64,000 nucleotides of DNA, taken from a virus. The translations under genes and the position numbers were made by a program. Below, piece by piece: positions 1 to 8,389 of the stretch; position 1 is the first letter of the stretch, and each line of letters opens with the position of its first letter. The stretch lies in IMG/VR virus record IMGVR_UViG_3300042868_007959, positions 124,001-188,000 of that record. One strand, written 5' to 3'. The notes under the pieces were generated by a model. The model was given only the letters and a program-made list of their open reading frames with translations. It searched no databases and had not been told where the DNA came from.

Positions 1-883
1 ATAACTCATTAGGACTTTGTTCTTCTTTAATTAGTGCATTAAAAAAAACTTCAGCATCTTTTTCACTTAATTCTTTATCAATACTCTCCATATCGGTAAT
101 TAACTTTTCTTCATCATCTAACCCATCGTTTAATGTATTGTCCCAAACGCTCATATCGTCTTCGTCATCTTCGTCTTCAATTGGATCTACATAGTAAGGT
201 GTAAATGCTAATGCGGAAGGTTCATCTTCAATATCCTCTTTTGTTGGTATGGGTAATTTACCTTCTTCCCTCAATCTATTAACTCTACCCCAAACTTCCT
301 TTTGTATGTCATAATATTTACTTACTACATCGTCACCTACCACCTCTTCCATTTTAGTAGTGGTATCATCTATTGTTTCTTTTATTTCTTTAGTATCGAC
401 TGTATCCTCATTCGTTGAATCTACTTTTTCGTATTTAACAAAAAAGTGTAGTGATGTTAATGATATTATTGGTAATAAACCACCTTCTAAAAATGCCAAC
501 CATCTTTTCATAGAAGGTATGTCTGTTGGATCAGATCCTACCAATTCCCACATAGGACCAGTTAACTCAACCCAAGATTTAAATAGCTCACCATTGGGGT
601 CTATTTCTTTATATGAAAAGAATATATTACCTATCATTTGGATTAATGTCACAATACCAAACATAAACCAAACACCACCCTTAATTTTATTAGTTGCCGC
701 AACTAATGCAGTCATAGCACCAACCTCAATCGCAACTGATAAATAAATTGCCCAATTTAATGGGTTTGCGATATTATACCAAGTAACTACGTGCGAAATA
801 GAAATTGCCGCAACTAGTAAAATCGGTACTAAAAACATTGCCCTATTAGGATTATTTTTAATCCATTCCCAGATTTTTTTCAT
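1..883 (-). CDS. Membrane protein with acidic C-terminal half (partial, runs off left edge)
   Basis: An open frame starts at ATG 883 and has no stop before the window edge, giving at least 294 residues. The N-terminal half has about four hydrophobic segments, roughly residues 15-36, 44-64, 69-89 and 130-150, so it should sit in the inner membrane. The rest is hydrophilic and very acidic, with a DEDDEDD run near residue 240, and would lie on one side of the membrane. I do not recognise the family. It lies just downstream of another small membrane protein read in the same direction, which suggests a shared role at the host envelope, but no function can be assigned. Confidence 0.8.
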   Translation of the reverse strand, partial: MKKIWEWIKNNPNRAMFLVPILLVAAISISHVVTWYNIANPLNWAIYLSVAIEVGAMTALVAATNKIKGGVWFMFGIVTLIQMIGNIFFSYKEIDPNGELFKSWVELTGPMWELVGSDPTDIPSMKRWLAFLEGGLLPIISLTSLHFFVKYEKVDSTNEDTVDTKEIKETIDDTTTKMEEVVGDDVVSKYYDIQKEVWGRVNRLREEGKLPIPTKEDIEDEPSALAFTPYYVDPIEDEDDEDDMSVWDNTLNDGLDDEEKLITDMESIDKELSEKDAEVFFNALIKEEQSPNEL

Positions 884-908
884 TATAATTGATGTTATTA
901 GTTTACTA

Positions 909-1238
909 TTATTTTTGGAGTTTTTTGATATTTTCCTTTACAACCATGTGTAACTCCATTAACTGTTCACTTCTGTTTTTTTCAGATATATAATCATCAT
1001 ATTCAGAATGTACTTTTAATTTCTCAACTCTGATTACTTCCGAAATATCTTTGATGGTGTCTTTTTGTCCATTAATGACAAAATTTAAACTATCAATAAC
1101 TTTAGAGTTATGTATTTCCTCTTTTTGTAATTTTTTTACTTCACTAGATTTAATACAAGACCTAAAGAAGAAAATAAATAACAATGTTGACAAGATGTGA
1201 ATCTTATACTTTTTCAAAAATTCGATAAAATTTTTCAT
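909..1238 (-). CDS. Small single-pass membrane protein with coiled-coil tail
   Basis: This 109-residue protein has a basic N-terminus (MKNFIEFLKKYK), one hydrophobic segment at about residues 13-28, and a charged helical tail with heptad-like spacing. The architecture resembles an inner-membrane spanin (Rz-like) or another phage envelope protein, but no outer-membrane partner is visible, so the spanin idea is only a guess. It starts 75 bases after the sigma-gene terminator. A copy of the late-type motif lies at 1250-1258, 11 bases before the ATG, so it probably belongs to a different transcription unit from the sigma factor. Confidence 0.75.
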   Translation of the reverse strand: MKNFIEFLKKYKIHILSTLLFIFFFRSCIKSSEVKKLQKEEIHNSKVIDSLNFVINGQKDTIKDISEVIRVEKLKVHSEYDDYISEKNRSEQLMELHMVVKENIKKLQK

Positions 1239-1249
1239 ACTTTTTTTTT

Positions 1250-1258
1250 AATAAATAT
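1250..1258 (-). promoter_or_regulatory. Putative late promoter motif ATATTTATT
   Basis: The minus strand reads ATATTTATT, 11 bases before the ATG at 1238 and just past the sigma-gene terminator. It belongs to the recurrent motif seen before many virion genes in this window. Confidence 0.4.
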
Positions 1259-1283
1259 AATATTTTTTACTTTTAAAGTAAAT

Positions 1284-1310
1284 AGAAAAAAAATGGGGGA
1301 TAATCCCCCA
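1284..1310 (-). terminator. Rho-independent terminator after sigma factor gene
   Basis: On the minus strand a seven-pair GC-rich stem (TGGGGGA pairing with TCCCCCA, 1294-1310) with a three-base loop is followed by about nine T. It begins four bases past the sigma-factor stop codon. It is a textbook intrinsic terminator and closes the UVR-protein and sigma unit. Confidence 0.92.
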
Positions 1311-1313
1311 AAT

Positions 1314-2111
1314 TTATATGTTAAATATTCCACCCATATTATTCCTAATTTTTCTGATGGCACCCTCTTTTATTTGTCTGACTCTTTCTTTTGTAAGTCC
1401 TACCTCATCTCCTATCATTTCCAGTGTCATAGGTTCACCATTAATACCGTAATAACAATTAATTATCTCAATCTCTCTAGCGGATAAACCTCTAATTATT
1501 CGATTCATTTCTTTAGCTTTAAGATATTCTTCTTCCTCAGTGAAAATGTCTGGTCTTTTAAAGAAATTATCTTCTAATAGATTAATCATTTCTTCACCAT
1601 CCTCATTAATAGTCATATTATATGATATACAAATAGGTGTAGATATTTGTTCTACTTCATCATTTTGAGGATTTCTTTGGTTTTCTTTTTCAAAAGATTC
1701 TATTTGTTTCTTTATTTTAGATAGTTTATTTATAATATTACCTGGTAATCTAACAGTTCTAGAATTATCATTCAAAGATTGTAATATAGATTGTTTAATC
1801 CACCATATCGCATATGATATAAATCTGAAACCTTTAGTATGATCAAATCTTTTTGCTGCCGTAATTAATCCATAATTACCTTCAGAAATTAAATCTGCAA
1901 TTGGTAATCCTTGATTTTGGTATTCCTTAGCCACTTTAATAACAAATCTTAAATTTGCCTTAACTAATTGGTTTAGGGCATTTTGATCCCCATCTTTAAT
2001 TCTCTTTGCTAAACTAACTTCCTCATCTATTGTTAAGATATCTGTTTTTCTAACGTCTTTTAGGTATAGGTTTAATGAATCTTCTGTTAAGTCAATATAT
2101 TTATTTGTCAT
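1314..2111 (-). CDS. RNA polymerase sigma-70 family factor, Bacteroidetes RpoD-like
   Basis: This 265-residue protein aligns by eye with primary sigma factors over its length. Region 1.2 covers about residues 8-35, region 2.1 about 49-69 (LVKANLRFVIKVAKEYQNQG), and regions 2.3-2.4 about 87-110, with the FISYAIWWIKQSI core-melting segment and following RTVRLP. The region 4.2 helix-turn-helix is at about 229-256 (GLTKERVRQIKEGAIRKI). Region 1.1 is absent, as in Bacteroidetes RpoD. It is much closer to a host primary sigma than to T4 gp55. It should bind host core polymerase and redirect it to phage promoters. It shares a unit with the UVR-motif gene and ends at a strong terminator. Confidence 0.95.
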   Translation of the reverse strand: MTNKYIDLTEDSLNLYLKDVRKTDILTIDEEVSLAKRIKDGDQNALNQLVKANLRFVIKVAKEYQNQGLPIADLISEGNYGLITAAKRFDHTKGFRFISYAIWWIKQSILQSLNDNSRTVRLPGNIINKLSKIKKQIESFEKENQRNPQNDEVEQISTPICISYNMTINEDGEEMINLLEDNFFKRPDIFTEEEEYLKAKEMNRIIRGLSAREIEIINCYYGINGEPMTLEMIGDEVGLTKERVRQIKEGAIRKIRNNMGGIFNI

Positions 2112-2134
2112 AAGTAAACTTTGTTTTTTATTTG

Positions 2135-2626
2135 TTATTTATTTTTTATTTGATCCCTTAATTTTGCGGCAGTTTCGTAATCTTCTTTATCCAATGCTTC
2201 TTTTAATTCTTCTTCTATACTTTTTTCAGTAAAACCTTTAAAACCATAATCTGTAATCTCATCAAAAATCCCATTCTTAATGTTTTTTAAAGTCTCTTGT
2301 ATTTGTTCAAAGGGTAGTATATTAAGTTGTTTACCAAATAACGCCTCCTCAAAACTCTTATCTTCTAAATTCGCTGCGTAAAACCCAGGTGTCATCTCAA
2401 ATACAATATACGATTTCTTACCCATATCTAGTAACTCTTTTATCTCTAATAGATTGAAGCTACTTTTAAATGTGGCAATTATTAATCCTGATCCACTAAC
2501 AAAATTAACATTAGTTTCTGAAATAATAGTTAAATCCTCCTTTAACTCCTCTATACTATTGAGTCCTACAACACAATAAGTTTTTAAAAAATTTCTTTCC
2601 ATATCTACAACATTAAATATCAACAA
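2135..2626 (-). CDS. UVR-motif protein encoded upstream of sigma factor
   Basis: This 163-residue protein has an unrecognised N-terminal domain and a C-terminal UVR motif at about residues 135-160 (KEALDKEDYETAAKLRDQIK), the helical hairpin found in UvrB, UvrC, McsA and ClpC. In those families it mediates protein-protein contact. There is no nuclease or helicase domain, so it is not UvrB or UvrC. The start could also be the ATG at 2602 (MERNFL), which leaves a longer leader from the promoter at 2653-2682. It lies 23 bases before the sigma gene in the same unit, so a role beside sigma or the Clp machinery is possible but inferred. Confidence 0.85.
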   Translation of the reverse strand: MLIFNVVDMERNFLKTYCVVGLNSIEELKEDLTIISETNVNFVSGSGLIIATFKSSFNLLEIKELLDMGKKSYIVFEMTPGFYAANLEDKSFEEALFGKQLNILPFEQIQETLKNIKNGIFDEITDYGFKGFTEKSIEEELKEALDKEDYETAAKLRDQIKNK

Positions 2627-2652
2627 AAATCATACACATTATTTTATAGTGA

Positions 2653-2682
2653 CAAATATAACAATTTCTATTTGATTTGCAA
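2653..2682 (-). promoter_or_regulatory. Host-type (Bacteroidetes) promoter for UVR protein and sigma factor
   Basis: The minus strand reads TTG (2682-2680), 19 bases, then TATATTTG (2660-2653), matching TTG-N19-TAnnTTTG. It overlaps the 3' end of the gp46-like gene. Transcription should start near 2649, which gives a leader of about 23 bases to ATG 2626 or 47 bases to ATG 2602. Confidence 0.75.
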
Positions 2683-5040
2683 AGTAGAAATGTCATTTAT
2701 TTTTTCTACTGTAACAATTTTGTCAGCCCAGTCCTGAACTATGGGGTTATGACTGATTAATAAAATAGTGTCATACATCTTTTTAATCTTATCAAAAAAT
2801 ATTTTAACTAAATCCAAATTAGTATTTGCTACTTTACCTAGTACTTCATCAAACACTATCACATTTGGTTTTGGTAATGTGGATATCCTACCTAAAACTG
2901 ACCTCAGAGCTAAGGATGCTAAAGTAGTTTCTAAACCAGATCCTGTTCTTAATTTTTTAATGACATCATTTTTTATTAAAAGAAAATCTACTTCATTTTT
3001 ATCATTTATTTCTAACTGAACCTCAAAATCACAAACTTCATCTAATAATCTAGTTAATTCATAGTTGATAATTGGTATTACTGAGGATAAGACTAATTTC
3101 GATATCCCATTTTTACCTATCATTTTTGAGTACACCTCAAATATTTTAAGAACATCCTCTTCTTTTTTTATTTGACTGATTATGTTTTTATTTTCCTCAA
3201 TAGTATTATTTTTTAAAGATATATCATTCTCTAAAGATTGTATTTTATTTTTAGAATTATCTTTTTCCGCTTCTAAAGTCTCTATTAATTGATTATAACC
3301 TAATATCGTACTTTCTAATTTTCTATTCTCCTCAATAAAAGTAGAGTTCTTTTCATAATCTTTTAATAGATTATTTTTTTCTTTATAATCTACTCTCATT
3401 TTATCTATTTCGATGTCTGTTTTATCTTTAGACATACTTAATCTATCATATAAATCTGAATTCTTCTTCTCTTCAGAAATATCAGTTAAATTACTTTGGA
3501 TTTTTTTTAGGGACGTACTACTTTTTTCTAAATCTATTTTTATACCTTCTAAAATTTTTTCATTTTCTTTAATTTCAGAAGTGTGATCAACATCCTCCAA
3601 AGATCTTTTACAGGTTGGGCATATCTCACCTTCTTTTAAATTTAATATAGTTTTTTCAAGATTTTTAATTTCTATCTCTATATTATTTTTTTCTAACATT
3701 AATTTTTTCTCTTCATCTCTTAGATTATCATGTGTTTGTTCATCATAAGAAAATTTAGGTAATTCTTTAATACTTTCTTTTATCTCATCTAATTTTTTAT
3801 TGAGTAGTGTACCAGTATTAGTTAACTTCTCCAGTTCTATTTTTAATGTATCAGGGTTAACTTTAATTATATCATCGTCAATAATATACCTTTTACCTAA
3901 TAACTCTTCTTTTTTAGTGACTGACTCTTTAATTTTATCTAATGTCTTTGTTAAAGAATTTTGACTTTCTTTTATTTCTATTCTACTCTCACCAATTATT
4001 CTATTAAATTCTTCATTATCAATTTCTAATTGTTTAGTATTATATAAGTTAGATTTCATCTTACTTTTAAATTCGGACATTAAAGTTTTATTAATATCTT
4101 CTTTTTTCTCAATAATTTCTAAACCAATAAATTTAGTTAATAATCTACCTCTTTGTGTGGGTTTAGTTTCTATTAAATCCTCCAAATTTTTTGAGGTTGC
4201 AACTATAGTCAACATAAAGTCATCATAAGAACCTATAGTTTCTACAATTAATTTATCAGTTTCTCTCCTTTGTTCACCCTCTAAATTTTCTTTAGTACCA
4301 TCAGATAATATCTTATAGAAATCAAGTGTTGACGCAACTTTATATTCACCACTTTTAGATAACTTTCTACTTAATCCCCTTTCGATAATATACTCATCCC
4401 CGTCAATTTCAATATGTCCACCAACAGTTACGTTATCCTCTTCACTAAACGTATTAAATATCTCAGAGGTTACTTCTGTCTTAGTAGTTTTCCCAAAAAA
4501 TAAAAATAATAAAGAATCTATTGTAAAAATAGTCTTACCTCCTTGATTTGATGGTATTGAATTGACTACAGTTAACCCGTTTAAACTTTTATAAGTAATT
4601 TCGTTGTTTCTACCAAAAGATAAAAAATTATCTAACCATATTTTTTTAATACTCCATCTTCTATATCTTACATCTTCTTCTTCGCTATTAACTAATACCT
4701 CATTTACTTTATCATCTAACCTACATAACCTATCATATTCAATATTTACCTCATTTAACTTTAACCATTCAACAAATAAAGTTCTCTGATAGGCGGTATC
4801 CATTATATTATCTATTAACCCATCTGTTATGTCAATAACTTTACCTGCAGTATTTTTGAAAATAGGGATAAAATTAATTTTTATTAACCCTTTAGGGATA
4901 TTATATTTTTCAGAAAAATATGTTTTAACAGTATTAACTGTTTCCAATGTTCTTTCTTCTGGATAACCTTTCCAGTCTATCCTTATTTGTGCCTTTTCAG
5001 GTAAGATTATTTTATTTTGAGTATCTGCTATTGTATTCAT
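2668..5040 (-). CDS. 46: Recombination endonuclease subunit gp46 (SbcC/Rad50-like) with N-terminal extension
   Basis: This 790-residue SMC-type ATPase pairs with gp47 to process DNA ends for recombination-dependent replication. The ATPase begins near residue 130, with a Walker A at about 161-170 (SNQGGKT). Long coiled coils flank a CPTC zinc hook near 475. The signature-like TGSGLETTLASLAL, a Walker B in VIVFDEVLG and an H-loop in LLISHNP follow near the C-terminus. The first 128 or so residues, before the usual ATPase start, form an extra domain I do not recognise, and T4 gp46 is only 560 residues. It follows the coiled-coil gene by one base and belongs to the unit that starts with gp47. Confidence 0.93.
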   Translation of the reverse strand: MNTIADTQNKIILPEKAQIRIDWKGYPEERTLETVNTVKTYFSEKYNIPKGLIKINFIPIFKNTAGKVIDITDGLIDNIMDTAYQRTLFVEWLKLNEVNIEYDRLCRLDDKVNEVLVNSEEEDVRYRRWSIKKIWLDNFLSFGRNNEITYKSLNGLTVVNSIPSNQGGKTIFTIDSLLFLFFGKTTKTEVTSEIFNTFSEEDNVTVGGHIEIDGDEYIIERGLSRKLSKSGEYKVASTLDFYKILSDGTKENLEGEQRRETDKLIVETIGSYDDFMLTIVATSKNLEDLIETKPTQRGRLLTKFIGLEIIEKKEDINKTLMSEFKSKMKSNLYNTKQLEIDNEEFNRIIGESRIEIKESQNSLTKTLDKIKESVTKKEELLGKRYIIDDDIIKVNPDTLKIELEKLTNTGTLLNKKLDEIKESIKELPKFSYDEQTHDNLRDEEKKLMLEKNNIEIEIKNLEKTILNLKEGEICPTCKRSLEDVDHTSEIKENEKILEGIKIDLEKSSTSLKKIQSNLTDISEEKKNSDLYDRLSMSKDKTDIEIDKMRVDYKEKNNLLKDYEKNSTFIEENRKLESTILGYNQLIETLEAEKDNSKNKIQSLENDISLKNNTIEENKNIISQIKKEEDVLKIFEVYSKMIGKNGISKLVLSSVIPIINYELTRLLDEVCDFEVQLEINDKNEVDFLLIKNDVIKKLRTGSGLETTLASLALRSVLGRISTLPKPNVIVFDEVLGKVANTNLDLVKIFFDKIKKMYDTILLISHNPIVQDWADKIVTVEKINDISTLQIK

Positions 5041-5041
5041 A

Positions 5042-5557
5042 TTATTTATTTAATAAATTTGATCCATATAAACCACCTTTACGTTCATCACCGTAAATGT
5101 CATCTTTTTTATTTTGATTTTTCTTTTCTTCTTCTATAGATTTTTTTACTATATCTAACTCTTTATCTTTTTTAGATAGTTCATGTTGGAAATTATTTTC
5201 CATTTCTTTGGTTTTAGTGGAAAAAATTTGTCTTTCTTCCTCTATTTTTAGTTTTAACTGGAAAATATTTTCTTCCAGTCCACCAATCTTCTCAACAAGT
5301 TTGTCTTCACTATCTTTGTCAGAAATATATTCTATTTTTGTGACAATCTTTTCAACAGGTATTTCTTTTTCGATAATTACTTCCTTTATAACCTCAACAA
5401 TTTTTTCTACTTCCATACCACCCATTGGGGTAGACCCGTATTTTTCAGCAGTAAACCCTTGTCTTATCATTCTTAAAATGAAATCATCTACATTAGATAT
5501 ATTGTTAATTCTACAATATTCCCATAGTTCGTCTTTTATTTTTTTAGGAACGTCCAT
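5042..5557 (-). CDS. Coiled-coil protein between gp47 and gp46
   Basis: This 171-residue protein has an N-terminal part (about residues 1-35) with a KIKDELWEYCRINNI sequence that could be a small helical DNA- or protein-binding fold. A long charged coiled coil (about 55-150) and a Gly-rich tail (GGLYGSNLL) follow. Its ATG overlaps the last base of the gp47 stop region, and it ends one base before gp46, so all three are almost certainly translated together. Its position suggests an accessory subunit of the gp46/gp47 complex. That is an inference from context; I do not recognise the family. Confidence 0.85.
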   Translation of the reverse strand: MDVPKKIKDELWEYCRINNISNVDDFILRMIRQGFTAEKYGSTPMGGMEVEKIVEVIKEVIIEKEIPVEKIVTKIEYISDKDSEDKLVEKIGGLEENIFQLKLKIEEERQIFSTKTKEMENNFQHELSKKDKELDIVKKSIEEEKKNQNKKDDIYGDERKGGLYGSNLLNK

Positions 5558-6375
5558 TAAAAATTTGTTAAATATTCTCTTTCGTTTTCAATATCCTCCA
5601 AAGAATTTATTCTAAAAACATAATAACCGTAATCAGATTTAATATTATGTTCTGTATATGTTAAATCATCGACATTCCAAACTAAATAACCATGATTGTC
5701 TACTCGTTCACCAAAATCTTGTTGTATTAAACTACCACAATAGGCTATATTAATACCTTTATATTTAAAATTTTGTCTATGGTGTATATCACCCATTAGA
5801 ACTGCATCACATCCATCGAATTGGGATAAATCTGTACTATCCTCAAACTCAAAACCAATAGATGTGATTGCACCTGTTACGGGTGCATGATATAATCCTA
5901 TATATTTTTTATTGTTACCCAATTTTTCTCTACTTTCTTTTATATCAGGTTTCTTATTCTCCTCAAAAATAGAATAAACACACCAAACTATATTGTCATC
6001 TTCATAACATAAACTATCTTTGTAGTAACTAACTTTATCATTATTAATCGCATTGACTATCGGTGTAATACTATCTAATCTATCTTTATTATTTTCTAAA
6101 AGATCGTGATTACCTGCGATAATAACCACAGGACATATTTTACTACATTGATTGAAAAACCAAGTTATCAATGCAAATAATTCATTTGATATTGTAATTT
6201 TTTGGTGTACAATATCTCCAGCAATTACAATTCTACCCTCATCATAATTTAATTTGTTTTCATCAAAGTAATCTGAAACATCTTTTAAGAATCTTTTACA
6301 TACTTCTTCTGATTCTTCTAATCTTTTATACGTCCTGAAATGTAAATCGGCGCAGTGGAATAATTTTTTTATCAT
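5557..6375 (-). CDS. 47: Recombination endonuclease subunit gp47 (SbcD/Mre11-like)
   Basis: This 272-residue calcineurin-type metallophosphoesterase has all five metal-binding motifs visible: D10-L-H12, G53-D54, G-N89-H90-D91, H163 in YHAPV, and G195-D196-I-H198-H. These define the Mre11/SbcD nuclease that works with the gp46 ATPase. The protein lacks the long C-terminal capping region of cellular Mre11, as phage versions do. The start is fixed, because the first catalytic motif lies only ten residues in. A host-type promoter lies five to 34 bases upstream, so the message may be leaderless. Confidence 0.95.
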   Translation of the reverse strand: MIKKLFHCADLHFRTYKRLEESEEVCKRFLKDVSDYFDENKLNYDEGRIVIAGDIVHQKITISNELFALITWFFNQCSKICPVVIIAGNHDLLENNKDRLDSITPIVNAINNDKVSYYKDSLCYEDDNIVWCVYSIFEENKKPDIKESREKLGNNKKYIGLYHAPVTGAITSIGFEFEDSTDLSQFDGCDAVLMGDIHHRQNFKYKGINIAYCGSLIQQDFGERVDNHGYLVWNVDDLTYTEHNIKSDYGYYVFRINSLEDIENEREYLTNF

Positions 6376-6379
6376 TTTA

Positions 6380-6409
6380 CAAATATAACAATTTTATTTA
6401 TTAATACAA
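6380..6409 (-). promoter_or_regulatory. Host-type promoter for gp47/coiled-coil/gp46 unit
   Basis: The minus strand reads TTG (6409-6407), 19 bases, then TATATTTG (6387-6380). The element ends only four bases before the gp47 ATG (6375), so transcription should begin at or within a base or two of the start codon. Confidence 0.72.
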
Positions 6410-6413
6410 AATA

Positions 6414-7328
6414 TTACGAGAAAAACAATTCTTTTTGTGTTCTCAACATATGAAACATCTCATCAACATAATTAGAATAATCTTCACATTTAATAATTTC
6501 ATAGTTAGGGTTTTCTTCGTTATACCAAACTAAATAACAACCACCAAATCTTAGATTTGTATTCTTTTCTATTATTTTTTTATAGACATTTAACTGTAAC
6601 GAATACGTATTAAATTCACATTCATCTAATTCAGATAAACAATATTTCATTTTATTACCAAATTCATTAAACATTTTCAATAAGGTATTAGTTTTCCAAT
6701 CCCATATCTGAAGACACTGGTGTTTAACATTCCAAAAAATTTGATCTATCATCCCACATAATAATAACTCTTCATCACCAACAACTAATTCAGATTTAAC
6801 AGGTATTAATTTACCTTGTGCGATTGTATCATTATAAAAGTTATGAAAATAACCTTTCATTACATTATACGTAGACTCAATTTCCTCAAACATTAAACCT
6901 TCAGGACTTATTTTAGGTTCAGGTTTAATCTTATTACTTATATAGTTCTCAATGTAGTCGTGTAAAGTAGAACCCTCATAGGTTGCGTGAATATTCTTAT
7001 ATCTCCACTCTGATTTTATTTGTTCTTCTGTAATCCATTCATTAATCGGTTTAGGTTTTGAGTAGTCAGGTCTACCATACTTATCCGATTCCATTGGGTG
7101 GAAGTTTTGTTTGTGAGCATATCTATCAGCCATACTATTGGCTTTATATATATGTCCCTGTTTTTCTGCCCATCTATCGGGTTTTAAAATCCCATCTTCA
7201 AACTCATGCCCAAATTTATGGATTAACCCAGTACAGGATATTGATTTAACACCGTCAATATAATAAGTGTGTGGTTCATCATAATATTTTATATTATTAA
7301 AAACCGATAACTCTTTTAAAATTTGCAT
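6414..7328 (-). CDS. PD-(D/E)XK nuclease, RecB/Cas4-like
   Basis: This 304-residue protein carries the motif series of RecB-like PD-(D/E)XK nucleases: H123 in LHDYIE, E180, G-M-I-D195, D210-W-K212 (the D-x-K catalytic pair) and Q245-LNVY249. Cas4 and RecB nucleases also use the Q-x-x-x-Y motif, but I see no Fe-S cysteine set. The likely role is processing of DNA ends or host DNA breakdown. It lies directly upstream of gp47 in the same direction. It is divergent from the plus-strand accessory genes at 7385, with which it shares a 56-base spacer. Confidence 0.85.
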   Translation of the reverse strand: MQILKELSVFNNIKYYDEPHTYYIDGVKSISCTGLIHKFGHEFEDGILKPDRWAEKQGHIYKANSMADRYAHKQNFHPMESDKYGRPDYSKPKPINEWITEEQIKSEWRYKNIHATYEGSTLHDYIENYISNKIKPEPKISPEGLMFEEIESTYNVMKGYFHNFYNDTIAQGKLIPVKSELVVGDEELLLCGMIDQIFWNVKHQCLQIWDWKTNTLLKMFNEFGNKMKYCLSELDECEFNTYSLQLNVYKKIIEKNTNLRFGGCYLVWYNEENPNYEIIKCEDYSNYVDEMFHMLRTQKELFFS

Positions 7329-7336
7329 ATATAAGT

Positions 7337-7345
7337 ATATTTATA
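7337..7345 (+). promoter_or_regulatory. Putative late promoter motif ATATTTATA (plus strand)
   Basis: The plus strand reads ATATTTATA followed by ATTAATAATA, 39 bases before the ATG at 7385. It resembles the motif found before minus-strand virion genes and is a candidate promoter for the three plus-strand genes. The spacer is so AT-rich that chance is possible. Confidence 0.3.
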
Positions 7346-7384
7346 ATTAATAATAATAGTAATTTTTTACTTAAAAAACAAATT

Positions 7385-7816
7385 ATGAATAAAAAAATAT
7401 TATACAGATTAATTTTACTTCTTAATGATTCATTTGGAGAATATTCCGTAGATGAATATTATAGTGATAGACATACTTATATGACAGTTTCCGAATTCAT
7501 ACAAAATGATTTAGGTTTTAGTGACTCAGATGAAGTAGATTTTATTTACGCATCTTTTTATGAGACATTAAAAAAATTAAATGGAGATTTATCAAATTTT
7601 AGTGAAAACGATGTAGTATTACCAATAAAATATGAATTTCGTGGTGAAAGAAGTTATTTTGCCACAGTCCGATATAACGAAAGTTTCTATTATGACACAT
7701 ACCTACCAGTTATATTAGAATATATGATAGATGAATATATGATAAATGAAGACAATGTTGAAACAGATATTAGAGATACTTGGGATCATGAAACAGAAAT
7801 AGTAAAAGTAAAATAA
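7385..7816 (+). CDS. Hypothetical acidic protein
   Basis: This 143-residue protein is rich in Tyr, Asp and Glu, with no signal peptide or membrane segment. I do not recognise it. It is the first of three plus-strand genes that interrupt the minus-strand replication block. Its stop codon overlaps the next ATG by one base (TAATG), so the two are probably translationally coupled. The switch of strand and the lack of known relatives mark this as an accessory insertion. Confidence 0.75.
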   Translation: MNKKILYRLILLLNDSFGEYSVDEYYSDRHTYMTVSEFIQNDLGFSDSDEVDFIYASFYETLKKLNGDLSNFSENDVVLPIKYEFRGERSYFATVRYNESFYYDTYLPVILEYMIDEYMINEDNVETDIRDTWDHETEIVKVK

Positions 7817-8385
7817 TGAACAAATTAATTAAGAGGATTTTAAAAGAAGAGTTTGAGGTTATAAGTCAATACGAAGAAACTGATTTTTTATCACCTGAAG
7901 AAGAGGATTCTTTACCAACTGTTATTTTGGTTGGTGGGTTAGATACTGGAGGTTATAAAAATATTACACTACAAAAAAGTTTATTACAAAAAGGTTTGGG
8001 TTCAAATTTTAAAGTAATTGCACATAGATGGACTGAGAAAGAAAACGCAAAAAATTCTATTTTAACTTACCCTAACTCATATGTAGTATTATTCAGTAAG
8101 GGTGGGGAATATTCAGAAAGTTTCGCATCCTTTTTAAAAAATAGTGGTGGTTATTTAAGTAGAATGTATATTGTAGAACCTTATAGTTGCAGTAGTGGTA
8201 CTAAAAATTCTGTTGATGGTGCAGTATCTAGAGGTGTACCAAAAAGAAATGTTTTAGGTGGGGGTAGTGACTGCACAGGTAAAAATGTTGCGGGAACTAG
8301 AACTACTTGTGGTAGTAAAAAAGGTAATGAAGTTCATTGGTGTGCGTTGACTGAGGCAGGTGAAATAATATCGTATGGTAGATAA
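7816..8385 (+). CDS. Unknown alpha/beta-type protein with LIxxILKEE N-terminus
   Basis: This 189-residue protein begins MNKLIKRILKEEF, nearly the same as the next gene's true start. The middle, about residues 35-110, alternates hydrophobic strands and helices (VILVGGLDTGGY, FKVIAHRW, SYVVLFSKGGEYS). This suggests an alpha/beta fold, and the SKGGEYS turn is reminiscent of a hydrolase elbow, though no catalytic triad can be assigned. The C-terminal part is rich in Gly, Ser and Cys (four Cys, one in GGGSDCTG). The shared N-terminus may be a targeting signal, for example for packaging into the capsid. Function unknown. Confidence 0.75.
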   Translation: MNKLIKRILKEEFEVISQYEETDFLSPEEEDSLPTVILVGGLDTGGYKNITLQKSLLQKGLGSNFKVIAHRWTEKENAKNSILTYPNSYVVLFSKGGEYSESFASFLKNSGGYLSRMYIVEPYSCSSGTKNSVDGAVSRGVPKRNVLGGGSDCTGKNVAGTRTTCGSKKGNEVHWCALTEAGEIISYGR

Positions 8386-8389
8386 AAAT

